A stretch of 64,000 nt of DNA, taken from positions 496,001 to 560,000 of the forward strand of contig KB445805.1 of assembly GCA_000320605.2 (NCBI GenBank), read 5' to 3'. Each line of letters starts with the position of its first letter. The first letter of the stretch is position 1. Shown in pieces: positions 46,865 to 59,080 of this stretch. The stretch is from Gelatoporia subvermispora B. Its lineage: Eukaryota > Basidiomycota > Agaricomycetes > Polyporales > Gelatoporiaceae. Below the pieces are notes generated by a model. It had not been told where the DNA came from. It worked only from the letters and a program-made list of their open reading frames with translations, and ran no database searches. The translations under genes and the position numbers were made by a program.

Positions 46865-48012
46865 TCCTGGGACGCTCGACCGGGTCCGCGTATATGGTGT
46901 CGAGTAGAGCAAGGACAAAGTCTCGTTGGGAGGGAAGTGTGGAGGGCAGGGAGTCTTTTCGTGCATGTATGTGTACACGTGTGCCCGACGTCACAACGCT
47001 AACAGCTTCGCTGATAGATTTCGAGCGCGCGAATATGTGGATGAGGCTCATCGGGAGCTGTTGGACGCGACTGTTTTGTATGCCGGGCAATCGGGGGAAC
47101 GTGCCGGGACCGGAAAAGGGCCCAAGGGCGCCGCATTAAGAGAGGTATGAACGCCTCGTGTTGTTCGCAGCTCGTTTCGCAGCGTCTCTGACGTTCGTGC
47201 TTGGTGCAGCGGCCGCGATCTGGGACGTTCCTCGCCATAGATGACGCTAAACGAGCAATCAGCCTGGGGGGTGCGCACCGTGTCCGTCAGATATGGCGAG
47301 CGACACCCGGAGCGCGTGACGCGGGACAGGGCCGGCCTAAGCGACTGGTTCCGCCCTGCCTGCTATGGCTTGCTTTTGTTCGTATACGTGCTGCGGCATA
47401 TCTCACGCCCAGCTCGATGGCGCTTGCCTACTTTCGATGTATCGCGACGACGCAGTTCTGCACTCCACAGTTTGTATACGGTGGCTACGATTGTAACGCG
47501 ACATGACCAGACGGGGAACGCAAATCGAACAACCCTACCGGTCAGTGTGGGAGGTAGAAATGGGACAAGCGAGTGAAAATGATGGAAATGACAGGCAGGG
47601 GAGAGCGCTCGGTTCCGCGTAGGCGCCCGAGGATGTGGAGGATATTAGGCGGGCCACGTTTCCGCGCACACGTTTCCCGCAGAGCCTGCCAGGTGAGAAC
47701 GTCCGAATCCGAGTCAGTCGCCAGCGTCGACGCCCGCTGACGCGTCCCATTCATCGACGACCTGCTCATACCGCACCGCATTGCACGAGTCATTACTACT
47801 CTACTCGTGTTGAGAGTGACGGCGGACTAGGATCTGGGCGGTGCAGCCACAGAGAGTGACAGTATTAGTAGCCTTCTCGAGCACCGTGCTCATACCACCG
47901 CCACCGCAGAGCGCTCGGCCTGTCTCCCCCTTCTCTCGTACCACCATATCCTCTACCGTAGTACCAGTCGCAACGTTGGCTCTACCGCCTTTGCACAGAG
48001 CCACACATCGTC
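46865..48012. other. Intergenic, 1.1 kb, no supported gene
   Basis: 3' flank of CDK8 and promoter of the BCS1-like gene. Open frames are short and overlapping. A CT-rich stretch (about 47880-47990) precedes the next start codon. Confidence 0.5.
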
Positions 48013-50638
48013 ATGGACGCACTCAAATCGCTTGTGCAGCCCCTCGTAAGCGGCGTCGGAGGCTCCTCCGTCGTCGACGGCATGAAGCTCGTCGTCCTCG
48101 GCGGCACCGTTGAGACTGCCCGCAGGATGGCGAGCTCTGGATGGTGCGTACAACCCTAATACATCCCACTGCCACCCTTCGATTACTGACATTCTACGTA
48201 CCGTACATTCCCCAGGTCGCATTTTATCAACTGTAAGTATATCTCTCGCTGCGCGCCACATCGCCACACTCACCTTCCCGCCCTTCCGCAGCATTCTTCC
48301 TAACAGCACACTTCTCCGAGGAGGACTATCCGTATGATTGGCTGATGCTCTGGCTCTCGCGCCGCCCCGAGTGGCAGCGCTCCCGTGAGTTTGAGACGAC
48401 GACACGCACGGCGACGCCCGGATTCGGCTCGCGCGTCGCGGACAACTCGTTTGGGGACGAGGACGAGGAAGACGAGGAAGGCGCGCCAGGCCGTGCTCGC
48501 ACGCGCGTCGTCTTCCAGCCAACGTCGAATACGACGCACACGATCTACTACAGGGGCCACTGGCTGCGCGTGAAGCGCGGGCGCAAGCAGGACGGAAGCA
48601 ACTGCGAGATGCTCTCGATCAGCGTCGTCGCGCGCAGTAACTCGATCCTGAAGCAGCTCGTCCTCCAGGCCAAGAAGGAGTACGAGGCCGAGGCCGTCCA
48701 CCGCATACAGATCTACTTTGCGGACTCGCATGGCTGCTGGCGTTGGACAGACTCGCGCCATAAGCGTCCCATGTCCTCCATTGTCCTCAACCCCGGCGTG
48801 AAGGAGATGCTCCTCGCCGATACACGTGACTTTCTCAAGTCTGAGAAGGTGCGTCGCTGCCAATCGGTTCGACAGTCCGATCGGATGCTGATCTCGCGGC
48901 ACAGTGGTATGCAGATCGCGGCATACCCTTCCGGCGGGGCTACCTGCTCTACGGTGTGCCCGGCTCAGGGAAGAGCTCGTTGATCCATGCAATCGCAGGC
49001 GACCTGATGCTCGACATCTACGTCGTGTCACTGTCGTCGTCGTGGATCAATGACAACACGCTGACAACGCTCATGGGCCGTGTGCCGACGCGCTGCATAG
49101 TACTGCTTGAGGACCTCGATGCCGCGTTCACGCGCAGCACGAACAGAGATGGCTCCGGCACAGACACCGAGAGCACCGCAAAGACGAGTGAGGTGACTAT
49201 AGAGCCGACGAACAGACACCGTAGTCGCCATAAGACTGAGCACATGTCCGATGTCAACACGCTGACCCTCAGTGGATTGTTGAACGCACTAGACGGCGTC
49301 GCAGCGTCGGAGGGCCGGATACTGTTCGCGTAAGTCGTCTCGTTGTCATGGCTTCCAAGGACCAGTGTGTTGACCGTTTGAGCGCAGCACGACGAACCAC
49401 CTTGAGCGGCTAGACCCGGCACTGTCCCGTCCAGGGCGCATGGACGTGTGGGTCGAGTTCAAGCACGCGTCGAAGTGGCAGGCCGAGCAGCTCTTCCGCA
49501 ACTTCTTCCCGTCGACGGACGAGGACGACATAGTGTTCGACGAGCGCGAGCTCGAGGGCATCGAGCTGCCTTCGATACCGTCAACCCCCGCGACGTCGTC
49601 CGCGCGGTCGTCGATGCTATTCACTGAGTCGTCCGTCACGCTGAGTCCGACGGGGTCGTCTGCGTCGCTGCCGTCTGGGAGTGCACGTGGCAAGGCGCGT
49701 GCGGTGCCTATCGACCCCGCACTGAAGAACCAGGCGTACCTCCCACCCCCCGTGGACGAGGAGATCGCGAAACACTCAGCGCCGCCGCTCGACAGCAAAA
49801 CGCTGGCGCGGCTAGCACAGAAGTTCGCGGATGCGATTCCAGATGAAGAATTCAGCGTCGCGGCGCTGCAAGGCTGTGAGTTGTCCGATTCTTTCGTCGC
49901 TAACCCATCTTCCCCCGTGGGTGTTGCCTGTTGCCTGAGCGCGCTGGTGTGTCGGTGAGATGGGGTGTGCCGGATCGGGGCTGGTGCGTGCGGTCATCAG
50001 TGGAATATGTGCTGACGAGCTTTCTTCCCCTTCGCCCGGCGTGGTGGCGAATAGACCTCTTGAAAAACAAGTCACGACCTGAGCAGGCGGCAGAGGAGGC
50101 ACCAGCGTGGGTTGTGAGTGAGCGGGAAATGAAGGAGCGGCTGAGGAAAGAGCGCGAGGCGCGAGAGCTCAAGGAAAAACTCGAGGTGCGTTGCATATAT
50201 CGATTATCTGATCGGCTTGCCTAATCGGGACGTTCTTTGACTCGGTGATGGTTGCGCCCGATCGTGTTTCCTCTGTCAATTCCTCCGTGTCATCAACAGC
50301 GTGAGAAACGGCGCAAGGAACTCCTCGCCCAGAAAGAGAAGGAGAAACAGGACCTCAAGAAAATCGAGGACGAGGCCCGCAAGAAGGCAGAAGAGGAGAA
50401 GCAGCAACCGCAGCAGACCGCCGAGGCACCCGAGCCGCCCACACCTGTGGTCCCTGCATCTGCCGACGCCGACGACGCCAGCTCGGGCTCAGAGGACGAG
50501 AAAGAGAACGAGAAGCCCGGGGAGGCAGCGGGCACGGAAGACAAGAGCGAGGCAGACGACGACGAGTCGACGCGCCCCAGCTCGCCCGCCGAGCCTGCGA
50601 GCCGTACGTGGGTCACCGTGCCTTCCTCCGCGACGTGA
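48013..50638 (+). CDS. BCS1-like AAA ATPase
   Basis: Seven exons (48013-48143, 48216-48232, 48292-48848, 48905-49329, 49388-49875, 50055-50185, 50300-50638) give 696 codons (695 aa). A BCS1-type N-terminal region (about 44-235, including FFLTAHFSEEDYPYDWLMLW and IYYRGHWLRVKRG) precedes an AAA core with Walker A GVPGSGKSS (252-260), Walker B CIVLLEDLDAAF, sensor TTNHLERLDPAL and arginine finger RPGRMD. True yeast Bcs1 folds and translocates the Rieske protein in mitochondria; basidiomycetes have several additional BCS1-like paralogues of unknown role. This protein differs by a Ser/Thr-rich insertion after the AAA core and a long charged C-terminal tail (Lys/Glu coiled coil, then acidic), so I would not call it the Rieske chaperone. 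Exon 2 is 17 nt. Junctions are all in phase. Confidence 0.88.
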
Positions 50639-52259
50639 CTCGAGCGGGGCGCAGGCCTCGTCGACGTCTGTGCTGCCCCGGACGGCGGCGCGCCATACAT
50701 GCCCCGCGTGAGCACGCCGTCCGGGGCTGCGACCGACGGTGACGAGCTTGAATGTGCCGCGAGCGCGTACGATCTCGAAGGCCCTGGTGGCGACCCCGTC
50801 ATTCACCCTACCCCCGCGCGTATACTCGCAAGGCGGCATGCGGGCGGGTATGGACTTGCATTGCATTCGCATTTCGTTCTCGAACTTTACCATCGTGTGC
50901 TTCGTTACATGCTTCATGTGTATGTTCTGCTACAGTTGTGTCTGCTACGGGGCCTGCGTACATCATAGTCACCGCACGCTTATCTGGTGTTCGAATTGCA
51001 TGACATTATAGACCATCGCGCCGTGTTGCTGTGAGTTGATGCGCAAAGTATGGCAAGGTGCGTTAACGGAGTTGATCTACTCCGACAATTCGTTGTGAAG
51101 CTTCGGATTCGATTCGTCAGGAGGTCCCTCCCAGTTTGGGCTAAGAGCATGGCTTTCAATTATGGTTCACACAGGGATCTTCCGACCGACAGCTCCGTGA
51201 GAGCTGGTAGAATCTCTGCATGGCAAATGGCCGGAAGGATAGAATACAAGGGACCACTCGCAGATACGATGGTTTGTAATCCCGCGCGTTGTTCTGTCCA
51301 CTCTGCGTCCACTGAACAGAGATGCACTCGCTTCTGCATTCTGTACTGGTTCGACATTTATTGCTGCCAGATCCTCTGCACTCATCTCTTGGCATCCAAG
51401 AAGATCGATCCAGACGAAGATGACTACCACACGAGACTGTAATTAACGCCGCATGCATTAGAGCCCGAAGATGTTGTACAGGGTCAATGGAATTGCACAG
51501 GATGTCTGTTCCAGCAGATTCCAATCCGCACACTGCTCGAGACCGTATACATGCATGACCTCATCGTTTCACCAGCGAGATGCGACTCGTACGCCTCCGC
51601 CGCGTGCAGCCGTGTGCCGCCGTGACCGTTGCGGCGTTGCCTGGTCGCTTCCGCTCGCGAATGCTAGGTTCCCACAGCTATTACAGCATCGTTCTAGAAA
51701 GAGGTGTTTGCCGCTGCCCACATGCCGTTGTGAGGTTCTGGCTGCCCTGGCCTGTGCAACAAAGTCCGCGACGAGAATTCACCAGAAAGTGGCCGAGGCG
51801 ATAAGCTGATTTGTGGTGACGTGGACGGAAGGCGGGTGGGCGGGCGGGAGGGGGAACCCGCGGGGCGGAAGAACCGTAGGCGGACTCGGCGCGGAGGGTA
51901 ATTTGTATGGAGGACAGCGGAGACGAATCGCTGGCAACGCTGCGCCCATCGCTGGCAACAGCGGCGGGCGACGCCCAGACACGTGTGTCTCTTCAGGACC
52001 AATCTTGCGCGCGCTAGCTTTATTGGGATGTCTCAGCGGCGGCAATTGCGAAACGGGCGAGTTTGGCGCAGAAACCGGCCCCACTTTGGGAGGTCGCGGA
52101 GATTACGACAGGCACGCTGCCCAAAGTTGGTGGCGATAAGGGCGGATTCGATGGCGTCGCTTGGATATTGAACCGGTTAGTGGATAGATTGTTCCCACGG
52201 CCTGTGGAGGGAAGGTCCGCATCAGGCGCAAAATGGCACATCGCCTTCTCCTTGTCCCA
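50639..52259. other. Intergenic, 1.6 kb, no supported gene
   Basis: 3' flank of the BCS1-like gene followed by unassigned sequence. A GC-rich, G-run-containing stretch lies near 51825-51900. No gene model could be built. Confidence 0.45.
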
Positions 52260-52368
52260 GTTGGACTCTCTTCTTCGCCCTTCCCATCACCTCGTCTTAT
52301 CCAGCTCCCTTTCCGCTCTTTTTTTTCTCGTCTGTCCGTATTTTTCGCCCCACTGCTGCCCGCTCGAC
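52260..52368 (+). promoter_or_regulatory. Pyrimidine-rich leader of the G alpha gene
   Basis: About 100 nt of CT-rich sequence with an eight-T run at about 52319-52326 leads to the ATG. This is the typical transcription-start region of a well-expressed fungal gene. Confidence 0.45.
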
Positions 52369-53847
52369 ATGGGTTGTGTACAGTCATCTGCCGTTGACGA
52401 GGAGGCCAAGGCCCGTCAGTATATCCGTCTTTCCAGCTCGATCACGCCCAGACCCAACTGAACACCTCCACCTTCCAGGCAATGACGAGATCGAGAGCCA
52501 ACTCAAGCGGGACCGCATGATGGCGAAGAACGAGATCAAAATGTTGTTGTTGGGAGCTGGAGAGTCGGGCAAGGTACGTGTCATCAACAAGTCAACGACC
52601 CTTACGCTGTCGCTCACCCCGCGCACAGTCTACCGTACTCAAGCAGATGAAACTCATCCATCACGGCGGGTACAACGAGCAGGAGCGCGACTCCTACAAG
52701 GAGATCATCTACTCGAATACCATCCAGTCGATGCGGTGTGTACCTTACCTTGACGACGAACCCCCTCTCGCCAACTTGCTGACATCCTCCGTCCCCTTAC
52801 CTCTAGCGCGATCCTGGAAGCCCTGCCTGCGCTTGACATCCAGCTCTCTCCACAAAACGACGCCCGGCGGTCTATCATCCTCTCGCTACCGGTACAAATT
52901 GAGGCAGATGTCCTCCCGGCCGATGTTGCGGATGCCATCCGCGGGCTGTGGAAGGACTCTGGTGTGAAGGAGGCCGTGCGTCGCTCGCGGGAGTTCCAGC
53001 TCAATGACTCGGCTGTGTACTACTTCAACGCGATGGATCGCATGTCTGCACCGGGATACATGCCCACCGATCAGGACATCCTCCGCTCCCGTGTCAAGAC
53101 GACAGGTATCACAGAGACAACGTTCAAGGTCGGCGAGCTCACATACAAGCTTTTCGATGTCGGTGGTCAGCGGTCAGAGCGTAAGAAATGGATTCACTGC
53201 TTCGAGAACGTCACTGCGCTGGTCTTCCTGGTCTCTCTGAGCGAGTACGACCAAATGCTGTACGAGGACGAGAGCGTCGTAAGTGCATCTGTGATTTGAT
53301 TTCCATGGCACTACTTGACATGCTGCTATCAGAACCGTATGCAAGAAGCTCTCACTCTGTTCGATTCCATCTGCAACTCTCGGTGGTTCGTCAAGACGTC
53401 CATCGTATGTTGTACTCCGTTTCTTCCCGATTTCGTTCCTCACATGTCCCGTAGATCCTCTTTCTGAACAAGATTGACTTGTTCGCTGAGAAGCTGCCAC
53501 GGTCACCACTGGGTGACTACTTCCCGGACTACACAGGTGGCGACAACTATGATGCGGCGTGTGACTACCTCCTGCACCGCTTCGTCTCCCTCAACCAGAG
53601 TGCGGCAACGAAACAGATCTACGCACATTACACATGCGCAACAGACACACAGCAGATCAAATGTGCGTAGCCCGTTGCTTTACTCACTCCACGTCCGGCG
53701 CTGACTGATGTAATCTTCCCTTGTACCCGTTGCCGCCTGCCACGGTCTCTGTACTCCGCATCGCGCCTGATTATGTCCGCAGTCGTCTTGTCTGCGATCC
53801 AGGATATTCTGCTGCAACTGCACCTCCGGGAATGCGGTCTGCTGTGA
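52369..53847 (+). CDS. Heterotrimeric G protein alpha subunit, Gi-like
   Basis: Seven exons (52369-52414, 52479-52573, 52629-52735, 52807-53278, 53333-53404, 53455-53662, 53783-53847) give 355 codons (354 aa), the exact usual length. Lipid sites: MGCVQS at the N-terminus (Gly2 myristoylation, Cys3 palmitoylation). GTPase motifs: P-loop GAGESGKST (41-49), switch [10 protein letters not shown], switch [20 protein letters not shown] and TCATDT. The C-terminus ECGLL carries Cys351, the pertussis-toxin-type position, which places it with group I (Gi-like) fungal alpha subunits. These act below seven-helix receptors in pheromone and nutrient signalling, and some regulate adenylate cyclase, whose gene lies about 8 kb to the left. 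The last intron is about 120 nt. Confidence 0.96.
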
Positions 53848-56681
53848 TCCTGCCTAGACGTGTCCGCTTTCGGGTTCCTGTTCGCATGCACTATCTATCT
53901 GTTTTATTCCCTTCATGGCATCGGCATTAGCTCTGTACATAATAGGGGCACCTCCGGTCAGCTCCAGCGTCGCTCCTTCCATGACATATGCACTCAAGTC
54001 TCTCGTCCGTACGACTCTTGACTTTGGCCTCTCGCCGTGTTTTCCTTTTGTCTCGTCTAGCATGTTTCGGTTCGGCTGTACCTAGTTTATAATCTTCTTT
54101 TTCTTTCCGTGACGCACTCCGCTCTCGGGTCGTAGCTCCTACACTGCCGTTGCCATCCCCGCATCGCCCGCGCGTTTTCCTTACTTACTCTCTACTCTAT
54201 CATAGTATACCTTCTACACTACTGCGTATTACCGGCTCCATCCACCTCCGCTGCGCGACGAGAATGGACAAGCTTCATGCGACATGCACTCATGCAAACC
54301 CTGGCTCTGCACAATGCAGAGCCGTGTGTGACGAATCGACTCAATTGAGTAATGCGCGCCTCGCATGTCGGTGGCCCAGATCCGAAGAAGCGCACAGGCG
54401 TGGCGTGACACGGGAGGAGAGCCAGGGTTGAAGGCCCACGCGCATGAATCTGGCATCCCATCAGGCCTGCACCGGTGCGGGTCCCCACATCAGGTGTCGC
54501 CTGCCCCAGCTGTTGCATTGGCGCGCTGCTCGGTGCCGTGCACTGGCGCTAAACACGGCCAGGACGCGGGCGGGGGGTTGAGACGTGCTGCAGCGTGAAG
54601 CGCATGTTGGTGCGGGATGAGCACAAGTGCGGTGCGGGCTGGCAGGCTATGCCCGAGGGGCGCGCATCTCCGATGGTTCGGAGTGGCGGGCGTGTGCGTG
54701 TTGCACGCAGCACCCCGACGGACAGCTGTGATGAGCCGGAGTATATTTGAATCGATGACACTCACGCTCGCAGGGAGTGGCTGCTGGATGCTGGGAGGGT
54801 GCTGGATCACTCTGGATCGATGGAGGCGTGCAGGCTGTCAGCAGACGGAAGGGTATTTTGGGATGCACAGGTTGCTCGGGCGGTGTGTTCAGGGAGGGCT
54901 TTGTAAGATGCATCATGGGTGGCTGGATAGCCGCATCGAAGGTCGGAGAAAAGTGGAAATCAGAGCGCGATCCTGAATTTGTGAGGCCGCTGGTAGCCAC
55001 TGACATACGGTATGATTGTATGAAGAACCATCGCGCTGATGAAAACCCCCGCAGCAGGCGCCGTCGGGTCGATCAAGCCATCAGAACTTGCAAGTAGGAG
55101 TGCGGAGGAGCGTTGCAAATCATCTGCGAGACCTGTGCTCCTTGCAATTGGTCGCTGCGACAGCATGTCATGTGCGGTGGCGGGTCTTGATATTACTTCA
55201 GGTGCTGACATCTTCCTGATCAAGAAATGACAGGATTTGACCGCGCAGCTGCTCCGTTCGCTGTGATGCATGTCTCGGACGGCGTTTCAAGAATGATTGA
55301 CAAGGTTGTTGCTCGGACAGCGAGAAGGCAAGGCCAGGAGAAGTTAGCTGGCGTCTTGATGAGCACGGAACGTATAGTAGCGAGTCGAGTATTGTTCCCG
55401 GACAGCGAGCTCAATGTCAGGATTCGAAACAGGTCAGAGTGCTTCTGGCCCGAAGTTGAAGATTTTTCCTAGGAAGACGCTGAGGAGGGAGTGTTCCAGC
55501 GAGCGCATGTCACTAAACCCTACGTATGAAAATCATCCCCCATTAGTTAGAAGCACTGGCCCGGCTTACTTGTCAACACAATGGAAGCGATTATGCGTGT
55601 CGAGACGCGTTCGATGATTCATATTTTCTGTAGTAAATGCACATGATGACACGGGGCTGACCTGATCGATGCTTCTGTGCGTGACACTCTATTCATTGCT
55701 CCCTGGACTGCTGGGCTGAAGCTATGACGAAATACCAGGCCAAGTAAACCTCGGAGGTCTTTGCCTCCGCAATCACAAGGTGCAGTTCACGAACACGCGC
55801 TGTGTCTAGACCCCGGATCAAGAAGACGAGTATCGGAATTGCTATGAGAGGACCAGTTCTTCTGTCAATGCTCGGTATCACAATTGCAATGGGCTGGAAA
55901 GAAATCAAATACACGTCGTTGGGGCGAGAGAGATATGGTGACCGTGCAGAAGGAGGAGGCATGTTGTACGAGCGGCTACCAAGATCACTGGAAATCTCGA
56001 TCAAATCTGGGCCGTCGAGTACTGGACGAGGAAGCGCATCATGTGCCCCACGGCGAGCTGTCTTCGCCGTTCAACGTCTCTTGAGTATTTTACCAGAGCT
56101 CAAGCCAAGAGACACTCAAAGCAGCGCGATATGTCTATCGATGACAACAAGACACGTGGTAGCGAAGTCCCTAACGTGCACGTGCGGCTTGAACCGGGCT
56201 TCTCTACGCCAAATGAACTGAGCGAAATCTTCCAGTGCCCAGTTAACCTCGCATATCTCCACAGTGACAATCTTCCAGAGTAGAACGCAGCCGCGCTCTG
56301 CGGCACGTGCTGGTAGCCAGTCTTCTCGCTGCTCCTGATGTTGCGCAGCGTAGGCGGCAATGGGCATCATTGGGAAAAATGTCTCTTTGACTTTCCGGCC
56401 TTTTCGGTGCTTGGGCGCGACTTGGACGCCCGTCAAGGCAGTGACGGCGCCGACAAGCCTGGAGAGACAGTAAAAAGCGTCAAACAGAACGCGATATTTC
56501 CCTGATGACTATGGACATATGCTGTCACCAGCATCGCATATAGCGACTTCGCTGTATCCTTGACACGTCAACTCCGTCAGTATCGGTCGAAACGTTGTCA
56601 GCGGCACTCCCCTCCCAGCTGTCTCCTGAACTGACGTTGCTTCCTACATTTCCCTGCACTGGGCTAATACGCGACCAGACA
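53848..56681. other. Intergenic, 2.8 kb, no supported gene
   Basis: Starts with the long 3' flank of the G alpha gene, which includes a 9-bp perfect hairpin at 54303-54323. Minus-strand frames at 55693-56004 and 56116-56436 look somewhat protein-like, with a hydrophobic segment in the first, but no motif or splice model links them; a decayed gene is possible. Confidence 0.4.
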
Positions 56682-58441
56682 ATGGGCAACAAACATTCGT
56701 TCCTGGAGAAGGATCTGGAAGAAGAAAGCTATAACCAAGCGGTGCTACACTACATATTTAATCAGGCTCCTGAAGATGGTGGATATGGTGCAGAGCCTGC
56801 TAGGTACACTGCGCCTTTAGGGCCATATAACTCCTTCTATGGGACATATGGAGAGCAGTCACCATCCCAAGGTATGTCGCGTTTCGAGCAAAATCGCATC
56901 CAGTCATGAATACGGGCTGAAGACAACGTTGATTATCTCGGAATTCTAGCAGGGGGCCGGCCCACGTACTCGCAGACCATTCAACCCCTAATGCCGAGTA
57001 ACGTGGCACAACGACCTACTACACCTCTTCAGTCTGTGTCCCCTTCAACTACTCCTGGTGACAGTCCGCTGCCGAACCGATATCATTCGCTAGAACCAAC
57101 TCCATTGACGCTTCCTCCACGTCCAGCTACTTCGCCTGCTACCTATCCCGACGATGAAAATGACGACAACGCATCATCCCGCAGGCCGACCGTGCACGTT
57201 CCACAGACGTCTGGCAACTCAAGTCCTGCTGTCCTTACTAATCATGGACCTACACCTGAACCAACTCCACAGAGGTTTCCGTCGCCAGGTCCGCATGATC
57301 CTACCGTGGATACAGATGAACATACGTCTCCTCAGGATCCTGCAAGTCACCATCACCGTCATCATCGTCGACGTAGGCCGCGACGCAGGGTATCTTCAAG
57401 CCCGTCGCCTAGCCCACGGCCTCTAAGCCAACCGGTTACGCACTATCTCCCCCACACGGCTGAGTTCCAGTATCCGTATGTTCCTGTGTTCCGGGGCGGT
57501 ACATTAGGTGCTCCGCAGATGTATCCCGGGACCGCACGACCTTCTGGTGCTTATGTGGGTCAGATGCCACAGAATGTACTACCCGGGTCTGTTCCAGTTA
57601 CGCAAGATGCCGGAAGAGTACTTGGGTCTGGAACAAGACGTGGGTATCCGGACATGGCCCGCGCTGCTGGTATCCAAGTCTTTACACGGAGGGATTTACC
57701 ATATTATTATTCGACTTCTGCGCAACGACCATGGATTCCTCCTCATAGCGTCTTCCCGCTCAAGGCGTTTCGTGGCGCAGACTACACTGTCTTGTACATC
57801 GAACCATCCTGGGACGATGCGAAGTTACTACAAGAGCTCAAAAAGACTTATGACAGCCTACGCGGCTTATGGAGACGTTGCTTTTCCTTGAAAAATGTCC
57901 AGTGAGTCATCAGGAGCATTCGCTGGGCACTGCATTGACAATGTATGTTTATGCCCAGATGCATCACTATGGTGCTGGTAATGCAATTGCTTCGTCGTTT
58001 GGAGTTCATCGACTTAACAATCTCGTCCGACAGAACACGCATACCTTTATCTACCCCCAAAGAATTGGCGGAGCCTCTGTGACTCCCCACCACAACCTGC
58101 GCTTTCGATGGTGCCTGAACAATCCGGGGACTCAAAAACGTCGATACGACTTCATGCGAGCACTGACGAGAAATCCAGAGTATGGTATAGAATTCGTGGA
58201 AAGGTGGCAGGTCACGCGGCTTGTCATAGCCATAGTATTGCCGCTTGCATTATCACTCATAGTAGCGATTATTTACACCGTAAGAACCGGTGACGTTTCC
58301 AGCGCATTTACAATCGCCGGTGCGTGCCTCGCAGTTCTGTCCACGATGAAGAACTCTAATACTCTGCGGGTAGGGTATATGACGTCTGCATACTCGGTAT
58401 TTCTCGTTCTCCTTGGGATCCTGAACCTTGTGGAGTTCTGA
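56682..58441 (+). CDS. Hypothetical N-myristoylation-motif protein with two C-terminal membrane segments
   Basis: Predicted exons 56682-56871, 56953-57901, 57959-57971, 58034-58319 and 58374-58441 give 502 codons (501 aa). The start MGNKHS fits an N-myristoylation site. A long Pro/Ser/Thr-rich linker follows, with a His/Arg block near residue 190. The conserved part begins around residue 330 (YTVLYIEPSWDDAKLLQELKKTYD), continues with FIYPQRIG and FVERWQVTR, and ends with two membrane segments: IVLPLALSLIVAIIYTV and the last 25 residues. I recognise no named family; proteins of this layout appear to be an expanded group in mushroom-forming fungi. The third exon of 13 nt is required to keep the frame. 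A decayed copy of the C-terminal half lies at 59640-60412, which itself supports these exon choices. Confidence 0.75.
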
Positions 58442-59080
58442 AGCTGGAGTGGGCTGGAAATATACGGCAGGAGGAGGTCATGTCTGCTAATTGGACGTCG
58501 GCCCGCACTGCGTACCCACTTCGAGACGAATGGTAGTCCCGCCAACACATCGCTATTGGCTTGTACCGATGCGAATGAACCTAACTGGTTGACCAAGGTA
58601 CCACACAACTGCAGGCTTTTGCACGTTATGTATTTTCCTGTGTACATCGTTCGCATCACACTGAGTATCTAACATGATTTAGTACTCGCTGGAGATGGTC
58701 AAGGCTCTTCCGCCAGTTCACCCACGTACTGCCTCTTCAAACATCCCTTAGACTGTCTCTTTGCCTCTTTGTATTCGTTTGCCGTAACTGCTGGTTACCT
58801 GGCGCCGGCGCTCCCTGATCACGAGACACAAGGGCGCGTACGTTACAATTACCTGACCCTATCACACGGGGTTGGCTGCCCTGCGCCACGAACGCACACT
58901 GCAAGATATTCGCATACGCCAGACTTCTTCCATTACTTTTCACTTCTGGTTGATCGATGTACAGAAGCCTTTATAAGATTTTAGGCCGCCCACTTATTCA
59001 GGGCTCTATACTTTGCTATCGACGATCGCATCTGATTCGTCTACCATAGTTCATCGTACTAACACGAAGCGCGAATCACA
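58442..59080. other. Intergenic, 640 bp
   Basis: Between the 501-aa gene and the next open frame. No gene or repeat recognised. Confidence 0.5.
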
